Assembly (NCBI GenBank): GCA_003279635.1
Contig: QCHK01000012.1
Location: forward strand, 1 to 48,493
Source: Prochlorococcus sp. AG-402-B05
GTDB lineage: Bacteria; Cyanobacteriota; Cyanobacteriia; PCC-6307; Cyanobiaceae
DNA: 48,493 nt
Reading direction: 5' to 3'
Part shown: positions 42,375 to 48,493 of the stretch, piece after piece
Position numbering within the stretch: the first letter of the stretch is position 1
Layout of the letters: each line of letters opens with the position of its first letter
Made by a program: the position numbers and the translations under genes
Notes under the pieces: generated by a model
What the model saw: the letters and a program-made list of their open reading frames with translations, nothing else
Told to the model about the DNA's origin: nothing
The model's database searches: none

Positions 42375-43525
42375 AAATAAAAAAAGACTTTGAGGAAAAA
42401 AATGCCTTTGGTTTGCAGGACCAACGGCTGGAACTTCTTAATGTCAGGTTAAAAGAAAGAGGAATTAAGTTCCGGGTTGAACGCGTTAGACAAGCGTTAT
42501 TTGTTCGAGGTACTTTCCTGTTTAGTGATGCAACTAGAAAACGAACAAGAATAAGACTTGGACTAAAAGCTTTAGTTGTAGAAAACGAATTTTCGGTAGT
42601 TGAAAATAGAGCAATTCAACTGGAATCCAAAATCAAAAAGTTGGGACATGTACCGGATGAGGAGGAATGGTGGATCGCTCCCTTTGAAGTTAAAAAAAGA
42701 AATACTACAAAGACAGTAAAAGAAGCAGTTGTAGAGCTTGAGCAAGATTTCTGGGATGGCAGAACAAAAACATCTGCAGCTGAGAGAACTTGGGACAGAA
42801 TGAACGACCACTACAAGAAACTTCCTCCTGGTGCTGTTTTAACTACTGACCTATTGCTGGGTCATATAGAAGCAACTGAAGAGGGATCTAATGCACGAGT
42901 AAAAAGCTGCCAATATTTAAAACGCCTGGGCAAGTTCCATGATCTAAAAGAACTTTCCAAAATTGATCCATTAGTAGGAAGTTATGAACCAAAAGCCCCC
43001 ACAATTCCAGATGAAGAACATCTTCAAGAATTGGTAGAAATTCTCCGAAATGAGAAGAAATGGGGTTGGTGTTTCGCTGCTCTCTATCTCTACGGTTGTA
43101 GGCCTAGTGAAGTCTTCAGCCTTCAAGTTAAAGAAGATGGAATAGCAAAAGTCCTAACTCTAAAACGAAAGAAAAAGAATCCTAAGTGGAGGACAACTTT
43201 AGCCCTGCCGCAGCACTTGGTTAATCGACTGGATCTGCATGATGTATCGAAGCCTTATGAGGTTAATAAGGTTGAGGAATACGATTCAAAACATGCCGCA
43301 TATCTTGTGAACGCATGGGGTAAATGGTTCCGTAAAAGAAGAGGCCACTTAGATTGTTCTCTTTACGATATACGCCACTCTTGGGCTATTAGATCTCTTA
43401 AAAGGAATATGGAAACAGGGCTAGCAGCAACTTGCATGGGGCATGATATTTCCACGCATGTATCAACTTACTTAGGAGGATTACAGGAGAAAGATATAAT
43501 AGAAGCGGCTAAAAATTTAAGTTAA
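42356..43525 (+). CDS. Tyrosine recombinase (integrase) of a tRNA-Arg element
   Basis: A 389-residue site-specific tyrosine recombinase. The N-terminal half (LNVRLKERGIKFRVERVRQA, RTRIRLGLKALVVENE) looks like an arm-binding and core-binding region. The catalytic domain has the first Arg in LYLYGCRPSEVF, the box-II tetrad as YDIRHSWAIR (Tyr 337 replaces the usual His, Arg 340), His 363 in MGHDISTH and the nucleophile Tyr 372 in STYLGGL. It would cut and join att DNA at the adjacent tRNA. The start is uncertain: the first codon of the open frame is TTG at 42356, other in-frame choices are TTG 42413, and no good Shine-Dalgarno site is seen. Family assignment to the tycheposon recombinases is inferred from context. 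Confidence 0.9.
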   Translation: MVNGGQQIKKDFEEKNAFGLQDQRLELLNVRLKERGIKFRVERVRQALFVRGTFLFSDATRKRTRIRLGLKALVVENEFSVVENRAIQLESKIKKLGHVPDEEEWWIAPFEVKKRNTTKTVKEAVVELEQDFWDGRTKTSAAERTWDRMNDHYKKLPPGAVLTTDLLLGHIEATEEGSNARVKSCQYLKRLGKFHDLKELSKIDPLVGSYEPKAPTIPDEEHLQELVEILRNEKKWGWCFAALYLYGCRPSEVFSLQVKEDGIAKVLTLKRKKKNPKWRTTLALPQHLVNRLDLHDVSKPYEVNKVEEYDSKHAAYLVNAWGKWFRKRRGHLDCSLYDIRHSWAIRSLKRNMETGLAATCMGHDISTHVSTYLGGLQEKDIIEAAKNLS

Positions 43526-43540
43526 AGGCATTATAGATTC

Positions 43541-45367
43541 ATGAAACGCTTACTTCTTTTAGCATTAATATTTGGTTTCCCTTCTAATGCTTTAGCCTCA
43601 GCAGAACGAGAGAGAATTGAAAATTGGTTTGACGATAAATACTGGTATGAGGAGATTGGCAGGCCTGAGACTGATGCTGCATGTGAATTAGAACAATTAG
43701 AAAAAGGCATTTATAATCCTGAGATTTGCAGGGTAAAAAAAAATGCAAAGTCTATTAAATTCGATGCTGATTCATCGCGGGCAATTTGGTGTGAAGGCTT
43801 CATCAACTCAAGTTTTTATGGTTTAGAAAACGTTAGAAATTCATCTGATATAAAAAAAGACTGCAAAAGAATCTTTAATACTTATATTTATGATCCTTCT
43901 TTTACATTTCCCTTCCAACCTTCATATATAAGCTTTGCAATAGGTGAAGATTTACCTTTTTATAAAGGGAAGTATAAAGATGGGGAAAAGCATGGGAAAG
44001 CAACATATTATTATAAAGATGGAAGTATATTTAATGGCAAATATAAGGAAGGTAAAAAAGATGGAAAAGGTGCTTATGTTTGGTCAGATGGAGAGAAATA
44101 TATAGGTGATTGGAAAGATGATAAAATAGATGGAAAAGGTACTTATCTTTGGTCAGATGGATCGCAATATATAGGAGATTGGAAAGATGATAAATTATAT
44201 GGGAAAGGTGCTTTTTATTATGAGAACGGAACTCAATATATAGGAGATTGGAAAGATGATAAAAAAGATGGTAAAGGTACTTATATATTTGCAAGTGGAA
44301 ATAAATATATAGGAGATTGGAAAGATGATAAAAAAGATGGTAAAGGTACTTTTATTTGGTCAGATGGAGATAAATATATAGGAGATTGGAAAGATGATAA
44401 CAGGCATGGTAAAGGTACTTTTTATCGGAAGAATGGAAATAAATATATAGGAGATTGGAAAGATGATAATAGGCATGGTAAAGGTACTTATTTAACAAAA
44501 ACTGGAGAGAAATTTATAGGAGAGTTTAAAAATAATAACAGGCATGGACAGGGAATTATTTATGATAAAAATAAAAATATTGTCGGACAGGGAATATGGG
44601 AAAATGATCAATTTATAACATCTAAAGTAATTGATGTAAAATCATTACTTTCTTCTAAAAAATCAAATAATAGTTCTAGTAATAATAGACATAAAGAATG
44701 TTTAAAAGCAGCAGATTATCAAGGCTGTATGAATTACACTCAAGGATCTAAAGTTATTCCAAAAGATAATAATTCAGAAAATAAATATTCTAAAAGAAAT
44801 TGTGTAGACTATTGGTGCAATGTTCTGCCAGAAGAAGAATTAGATTTCTTTGGTATGAGAATGCCTCAAAATTATAGTTATAAAATATATGAGGAAGGTC
44901 CAGAGATACTCTATACAAGTAATAATTATTTTAAACTTAGGGTTCCTGAAAGAGAAGATGGAAGATATCTAGTAAAGAAGCTTTTCGCCAGGAAATATAT
45001 CCCCCCTAAAGCAGGTAGTCCTGGTTATCAATCTAATTCCTTTAATTGTTATGGAAATGATGGTTCTATGAATTGTTATTCAGGTTTAAATTTACCTGGA
45101 ACTCCTTCTCAACCCGGTGGTGTTGATATTATAAGCTTTGAAACTGTAATTGATTGTCAAGATAGAACTGACAGAGGTTATTGGTTAGAAGAACGACAAT
45201 GGGTTAGGAAATGGGAACCGTTAAGTGAAAATGAAAGATCTTATGAGTTATGTAATAAAGATATTCAATGGAGACGTTCGTTAAAGCCGTCTAAATTAAC
45301 TAAATTTGAAAAAAGAGGTATAGGCAAAAGAGATCGCAACAGAAGAATAACGGGACCTGATGATTGA
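43541..45367 (+). CDS. Secreted MORN-repeat protein
   Basis: A 608-residue protein with a signal peptide (MKRLLLLALIFGFPSNALA), a cysteine-containing N-terminal part of about 120 residues, then about nine MORN repeats of 23 residues (about 140-345). A typical unit is KYIGDWKDDKKDGKGTY. The C-terminal part has further cysteines, including CLKAADYQGCM, a motif I associate with exported marine cyanobacterial proteins, and a basic end. MORN repeats often bind lipids or act as structural surfaces; no enzyme domain is seen. The gene begins 15 bases after the recombinase and ends 23 bases from the convergent terminase-like gene. I regard it as element cargo, function unknown. Confidence 0.75.
   Translation: MKRLLLLALIFGFPSNALASAERERIENWFDDKYWYEEIGRPETDAACELEQLEKGIYNPEICRVKKNAKSIKFDADSSRAIWCEGFINSSFYGLENVRNSSDIKKDCKRIFNTYIYDPSFTFPFQPSYISFAIGEDLPFYKGKYKDGEKHGKATYYYKDGSIFNGKYKEGKKDGKGAYVWSDGEKYIGDWKDDKIDGKGTYLWSDGSQYIGDWKDDKLYGKGAFYYENGTQYIGDWKDDKKDGKGTYIFASGNKYIGDWKDDKKDGKGTFIWSDGDKYIGDWKDDNRHGKGTFYRKNGNKYIGDWKDDNRHGKGTYLTKTGEKFIGEFKNNNRHGQGIIYDKNKNIVGQGIWENDQFITSKVIDVKSLLSSKKSNNSSSNNRHKECLKAADYQGCMNYTQGSKVIPKDNNSENKYSKRNCVDYWCNVLPEEELDFFGMRMPQNYSYKIYEEGPEILYTSNNYFKLRVPEREDGRYLVKKLFARKYIPPKAGSPGYQSNSFNCYGNDGSMNCYSGLNLPGTPSQPGGVDIISFETVIDCQDRTDRGYWLEERQWVRKWEPLSENERSYELCNKDIQWRRSLKPSKLTKFEKRGIGKRDRNRRITGPDD
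44036..44590 (+). repeat. Tandem 69-bp repeats encoding MORN units
   Basis: GGAGATTGGAAAGATGATAA (or a one-base variant) recurs with exact 69-base spacing: at 44105, 44174, 44243, 44312, 44381, 44450 and 44519 (last copy diverged). Copies are nearly identical at DNA level, suggesting recent expansion or gene conversion within the coding region. Confidence 0.9.
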
Positions 45368-45390
45368 GGTATGAAAATTTTGGATAGCGA

Positions 45391-45840
45391 CTAAGCCATA
45401 TCGACAACTCTGCCTCCTTCAATTGCGTGCAGCATTTCTCTGATTTCCTTCAGGCTCTCAGCTTGCTCTCTATCTACTACGCCTTTATCGATAATTCGGA
45501 ATACTGCCTCACAAGCACCAACAGCGGTGTATCCCTTTGTTTTTCGGTCCAGGGCAAGTTCAATCAATCGCTCAGCAACTTTTGTTGCGCTAGCAATAAG
45601 AACACTGTGGGAAGTATCTAGATTTTCTTGGGTTACTTGTTGTAGAAAATCTGTTGCTGCTGGATTGCCTGCAACCCATCTTCTTAACTTCTCGTACTTC
45701 ATGTTCGCAAGCTGTGCAGAGTCCTTCCAAGTCTTGCCCTGAGATCGATAGACCAATGCTTGCTTTACATCTTCAGCAAGTGGAGATTCTGCAATTGGAG
45801 GTCTTCCCCTCCCCTCTCTTTTGCCATAAGAAATGCTCAT
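45391..45840 (-). CDS. Small terminase subunit-like protein (TerS)
   Basis: A 149-residue protein with the layout of phage small terminases: an N-terminal helix-turn-helix (about residues 18-60: ESPLAEDVKQALVYRSQGKT, WKDSAQLANMKYEKLRRWVA), a central helical oligomerisation region (SHSVLIASATKVAERLIELA) and an acidic C-terminal tail (about 120-149). In phages it recognises the pac site and starts packaging together with the large subunit. No large subunit is in the window. It is the last gene of a tight operon: its ATG overlaps the stop of the gene upstream (TAATG), and GGAG lies seven bases before it. The family call rests on fold pattern and context, not on a search. Confidence 0.6.
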   Translation of the reverse strand: MSISYGKREGRGRPPIAESPLAEDVKQALVYRSQGKTWKDSAQLANMKYEKLRRWVAGNPAATDFLQQVTQENLDTSHSVLIASATKVAERLIELALDRKTKGYTAVGACEAVFRIIDKGVVDREQAESLKEIREMLHAIEGGRVVDMA

Positions 45841-46316
45841 TAATTCTCCCAGGAAGCTTGTCCTGATAATCCATAAGCTGCTCGATTTCGTGCAATTGCT
45901 TCCGCAGATAGTGGTTCTGCAAATGCAAGCCCTTTGGGCCTTTCTCTGTTGTAAGCAGCAACTTGATCATTCTTAGCTGCCATTTCAGCAAGATCTTTTT
46001 CGATCATTGTTTGCTTTGCTTCATCAATAGCTTTTTTCATGTTTGCTGCTGTTCCTGTAAAACCTGCATCCTCCAAAATTTGAACATCTGATACCCACTG
46101 GATCCCTTTCCTATATCGCTGGGAAACGTCAGCAGGTAGCTCGCTTGGATCTGGATTACATAGGTTTTGATATAGGTGGGGAGCTTTATCCTGCATTAAC
46201 AGTTGCTCATCCAGTCCCATATCTTTCTTGGACTTTGGTAGCTTTCCGATAGGTAGCCCTGCTTCGGTGCAGAACTTTATGTACTCTTCGGTGTAGTCAA
46301 CTTTCGCAAAATTCAT
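45840..46316 (-). CDS. Unknown protein of the terminase-like operon
   Basis: A 158-residue, soluble, mostly helical protein with no motif I recognise. It starts MNFAKVDYTEEYIKFCTEAG, has a central Lys/Glu-rich helix (AANMKKAIDEAKQTMIEKDLAE) and ends QASWEN. The start is one base after the stop of the zinc-ribbon-like gene, and the end overlaps the next ATG. It is therefore co-translated with the terminase-like protein and could act with it in packaging or its control. That is inference from position. Confidence 0.6.
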   Translation of the reverse strand: MNFAKVDYTEEYIKFCTEAGLPIGKLPKSKKDMGLDEQLLMQDKAPHLYQNLCNPDPSELPADVSQRYRKGIQWVSDVQILEDAGFTGTAANMKKAIDEAKQTMIEKDLAEMAAKNDQVAAYNRERPKGLAFAEPLSAEAIARNRAAYGLSGQASWEN

Positions 46317-46317
46317 G

Positions 46318-46551
46318 TTAATAATAGAGAACTACTGGGTGGTTTTTATTCCGTAAAGTTTCCATCAAATTAGGTGAGCGAGTATCTCTTTGATGTTCAG
46401 GAGATAGACCAGTTTGATTCCATTTAAGATAGGCATGTTCTGCCCATACATAAGCTCGTTTTGGATTATGTGGAAAAAGTTGATTACCACATTTTACGCA
46501 GCGAGTTTGCCTGCTCCACTCCTCTATGTCGAAATCATCTTCTCTCTCCAT
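46318..46551 (-). CDS. Small protein with CxxC zinc-ribbon-like motif
   Basis: A 77-residue protein with CVKCG near residue 18 and a later His-rich region (WAEHAYLKWNQTG, SPEHQRD). It could be a degenerate zinc ribbon with CC/HH ligands, but only one Cys pair is seen. It begins the three-gene reverse operon. No Shine-Dalgarno site precedes the ATG. It is too small to name. Confidence 0.5.
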   Translation of the reverse strand: MEREDDFDIEEWSRQTRCVKCGNQLFPHNPKRAYVWAEHAYLKWNQTGLSPEHQRDTRSPNLMETLRNKNHPVVLYY

Positions 46552-46887
46552 AACATTAGATATTAATAATTAATATTAGCTCAAATTTTACTTTTATAAG
46601 TTTATCTTCTATATTTTTCTTGCCTTAGTTATCACTTTAGGTTATTATTTTATTTAGCAAGGTTCTCGGGACGCGGTTAGTAATAGTCATAGTTCGCAAC
46701 CTCTACCCCTAGTAATACTAATATTTTGATTGTTAATAAGTAGAGCAAATTGTATAAGGTATTGTGAAGTTAATTTTGTAAAGATTAAAAGGAAATAAGT
46801 GTCAATTTCGCGAAACGACTTCTTAAAATGCCAATTATAGGAAGTCGCTCTCTCTATATGGCTTCTTAGTTTATTTAATTCTTATTT
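46552..46887. promoter_or_regulatory. Divergent control region between operon and second recombinase
   Basis: These 336 AT-rich bases separate the reverse operon from the forward recombinase gene and must hold both promoters. A perfect palindrome TTTCGCGAAA is at 46806-46815, sharing the TTTCGCG core with the repeats before the first recombinase. Next to it CGACTTCTT (46816-46824) faces AGGAAGTCG (46839-46847), an inverted repeat with a 14-base loop. These are candidate regulator binding sites. No gene is seen. Confidence 0.45.
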
Positions 46888-47463
46888 ATGAAGGTCAATC
46901 GAAATGGCCAATCAAAATGTTTAACCAAGAAACAGTTGGATCTGTTAGTTGAAGAACTTCCACCTGGAACTCATACAGTTCTAGCTATGGTCCTTCGCAA
47001 AACAGCTGCCAGAGTTTCTGAAGGTAGGTCTTTGGTTTGGTCATGCATATCTGAAAATTCAATTTTATTTCCTAAAGGAATCTGCAAAGGAAAGCTCAAG
47101 TCTCGCGAAGTTCCAATTGGACCTGAGCTATATCTAATCCTTAAAGATTGGAGAATAAAATGGTATGAAATTAATTCAAGAAAAGCAGAACCAAATGATT
47201 TTATTTTTCCTGGAAGATTCTCAGATAAGCCTATAACTTCAAGAGCATTTGACTTGGCCCTGCGTGCCGCTGCTGAAAGGCTAAATCTTCAAGGTGTTAG
47301 TACACATAGTTTTAGAAGAAGCGCGCTTTCAAGCTCATCTAATGCAGGGACGCCTCTTAGGCATCTTCAGGAGCTAAGTGGTCATTCTAATCTCGGAACT
47401 CTGCAGAAATATCTGGAAGTTGATGAACAATCAAAGCGCAAAGCTGCAATGAGCTTCGCATAA
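46888..47463 (+). CDS. Minimal tyrosine recombinase (catalytic domain only)
   Basis: A 191-residue protein with a complete catalytic set but no N-terminal DNA-binding domain. It has Arg 42 in LRKTAARVSEGRSL, KGKLKSREVPIGP (the beta-hairpin Lys), His 140 and Arg 143 in THSFRRSALS, His 166 in LSGHSNLGTLQ and Tyr 175 in QKYLEVD. Unlike the first recombinase it has the standard HxxR box. Small recombinases of this form can serve resolution of circular elements or DNA inversion; the target is unknown. The ATG at 46888 lacks a clear Shine-Dalgarno site. It is followed by the convergent coiled-coil protein. Confidence 0.85.
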   Translation: MKVNRNGQSKCLTKKQLDLLVEELPPGTHTVLAMVLRKTAARVSEGRSLVWSCISENSILFPKGICKGKLKSREVPIGPELYLILKDWRIKWYEINSRKAEPNDFIFPGRFSDKPITSRAFDLALRAAAERLNLQGVSTHSFRRSALSSSSNAGTPLRHLQELSGHSNLGTLQKYLEVDEQSKRKAAMSFA

Positions 47464-47553
47464 TTAGTGGCAAAGATTCTAATTGTATTGGAGCAGCTAT
47501 TAAAGGGCCGACTTTCTCCTATTAATGTGCGATTCGGTCCTATTGAATTGATT

Positions 47554-47757
47554 TTAGTTTTTGATGGTCCAGGCTGGTCTTTCTTCAATGTTGATAATGA
47601 GGTCATATATACCAATTTCTTCAGATAAAGTGAGTTCTTCTCCTTTGTTCTGATCCACAACATGAACACTTAATGAAGGTGGATTTACTTGCCTTCGCAA
47701 TTGTTTGATCCTCATCCGTAGACGTTCAATCTCTTTATCAAGACCCATAGCAAACAA
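47554..47757 (-). CDS. Small basic coiled-coil protein
   Basis: A 64 to 67-residue protein beginning with a basic coiled-coil segment (LDKEIERLRMRIKQLRRQV), then SLSVHVVDQNKGEELTLSEE and a final strand-like part. The first codon is TTG (47757), with AGGA suitably placed before it; an ATG at 47748 is the alternative. It could be an accessory replication or DNA-binding protein, since it sits between a recombinase and a probable replication origin. The function is not established. Confidence 0.5.
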   Translation of the reverse strand: MFAMGLDKEIERLRMRIKQLRRQVNPPSLSVHVVDQNKGEELTLSEEIGIYDLIINIEERPAWTIKN

Positions 47758-47814
47758 GTTTTTTCCTACAGCTATTCTACGTTTTCTAAATGCTAAAAAA
47801 TCGACTTAATTAGT

Positions 47815-48060
47815 CCCGGACAAATGCCCGGACAAGTTTATTTATTTCTTCAAAAGGCCTGGTAATAAAGCTCTCGGACAAGTCGGACAAGTCGGACAGG
47901 CATATTCTCTATCTATATCTAATTACAGCCCTGCGTGTTTCTCCTAACCACTCTTATTTATTAACTCTATTTCCTTTAAAAAAGATTCTGTCCGGGGTGT
48001 CCGGAGTGTCCGGAGTCAATAGATAAAAGAGGTTAGTAGCTGTTAGGCGAAATAGTCCGG
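47815..48060. repeat. CGGACA iteron array, probable replication origin
   Basis: The gene-free stretch 47758-48088 holds nine copies of a CGGACA-type unit. Forward copies: CCCGGACAA at 47815 and 47827, then three exact-period 9-base units TCGGACAAG at 47874, 47883 and 47892 (last ends AGG). Reverse copies: TGTCCGG at 47989, 47998 and 48007 (again period 9), and AGTCCGG at about 48054. Two converging triplets flank about 88 AT-rich bases. This is the design expected of iterons with a DNA-unwinding region, next to a primase-helicase gene. Confidence 0.7.
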
Positions 48061-48088
48061 ATGCGTTTCGGGATGTTCCGACCCCCGT

Positions 48089-48493
48089 CTATTCCTCTTT
48101 TTGTGAGTATTTAACAAGTGCTTCAATTGATGGACGAGCAGCCTGGTGATTTTTTAATTCAATCCAACCTCCCTCTTTATATTTGGGCATTATTTCAGGA
48201 TCATAAGTACCAAGATTATTAGTATCTCCACGGACGTTAAAACCAAATAAACAAGGATTGATTTTTTTCGTTGAGTTAGTTCCGGGAACTGAAATCCGCC
48301 CTGTTACCAAGTGGGGAAGTGCTTGTTTGAGTCTGTTTAAAAGTGTTTGCTGCGTGCATGGCTTGTTGTATCCGTGATCCCGGCAGAACTTTATGTAGTG
48401 CTGGTATAGCTCTCTTTTGTCCGGGAGGAAATCAACTGATTGTGCAGGCATGAGGCAATGATCAATAAAACCTCTTACTGGATCCATATCTAC
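48089..48493 (-). CDS. Primase-helicase (P4/D5 type), C-terminal part
   Basis: Reverse-strand frame open from the window edge to a stop at 48089; the gene's 5' part lies beyond 48493. The visible 134 residues match the C-terminal region of phage and plasmid D5/P4-type primase-helicases: DPVRGFIDHCLM, LYQHYIKFCRDHGYNKPCTQ, LLNRLKQALPHLV and a late PCLFGFNVRG. In phage P4 this end of the alpha protein binds the origin iterons. Here the iteron-like array lies immediately 3' of the gene. The apparent Met at 48487 is probably internal, because the frame continues upstream of it. Confidence 0.75.
   Translation of the reverse strand, partial: VDMDPVRGFIDHCLMPAQSVDFLPDKRELYQHYIKFCRDHGYNKPCTQQTLLNRLKQALPHLVTGRISVPGTNSTKKINPCLFGFNVRGDTNNLGTYDPEIMPKYKEGGWIELKNHQAARPSIEALVKYSQKEE

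Noticed and set aside
44031-44294. Reverse-strand open frame rich in HLFYHLSN repeats
   Set aside because: It is the antisense shadow of the MORN tandem repeats; same 23-residue period, no start signals.
44036-44590. Regular repeats that could be mistaken for a CRISPR array
   Set aside because: Copies are coding, contiguous, 69-base period without unique spacers, and no cas genes are near.
45427-45866. Forward-strand open frames opposite the terminase-like gene
   Set aside because: They overlap a better-supported operon with tight gene junctions and a Shine-Dalgarno site; they look like shadows.
47382-47669. Reverse open frame overlapping the end of the second recombinase
   Set aside because: Overlaps the recombinase's catalytic Tyr region antisense and the coiled-coil gene in another frame; no start signal.
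47926-47940. A partial resemblance (CAGCCCTGCGTGTT) to the tRNA-Arg 3' end followed by GTGTT
   Set aside because: Has an inserted TG and lacks the T-arm and acceptor context; too short to call a second attachment site.

Overview
The window looks like a chromosome piece from a low-GC marine picocyanobacterium, most likely a low-light-type Prochlorococcus. The evidence is strong AT-richness, very short spacers, a typical 81-residue PsaC, cyanobacterial NdhS-like, RpaB-like and DUF3188 proteins, a type A rnpB and small overlapping operons. The strain cannot be named from the sequence alone.

Layout. 0.1-1.6 kb holds a GNAT acetyltransferase and a decayed methyltransferase. 1.8-4.6 kb is secA. 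4.6-5.9 kb is a graveyard with a broken DUF4214-type gene and a broken ABC-2 polysaccharide-export permease. 5.9-38.5 kb is dense core genome: cysE with a GntR regulator, infC, miaA, gyrB, an SH3-like secreted protein, two crcB genes, a glutathione peroxidase, mgtE, a group 2 sigma factor, an alpha/beta hydrolase, mutY, a PfkB sugar kinase, tsaE, ahcY, a DedA protein, ssb, mreBCD, an rpaB-like regulator, lysS, smpB, ruvB, a TPR protein, an M20 amidohydrolase, a TPP riboswitch with thiC, tkt, fabF, acpP, psaC and glmS. 38.6-40.1 kb is a frameshifted mannose-1-phosphate guanylyltransferase (manC-type) pseudogene. Core genes resume with rimM, an ndhS-like gene, rnc, rnpB and tRNA-Arg(CCU).

From the tRNA-Arg to the right edge the content becomes accessory: a tyrosine recombinase 130 bp from the tRNA, a secreted MORN-repeat protein, a three-gene reverse-strand operon ending in a protein that looks like a phage small terminase subunit, a second minimal tyrosine recombinase, a small coiled-coil protein, an array of CGGACA repeats that looks like a replication origin, and the C-terminal end of a P4/D5-type primase-helicase running off the window. 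No structural phage genes or large terminase are visible. Together this is the left end of a tRNA-integrating, self-replicating, probably phage-packaged satellite or cargo element of the tycheposon type described in Prochlorococcus. This is the most interesting part of the window. The right end and second attachment site lie outside it.

How parts work together. Many core genes sit in translationally coupled pairs (gyrB with the SH3 gene, GntR with cysE, the TPR gene with the M20 gene, mreC with mreD, acpP with fabF). The three decayed loci (methyltransferase, permease with DUF4214, manC) all point to past loss of surface-polysaccharide functions around conserved genes.
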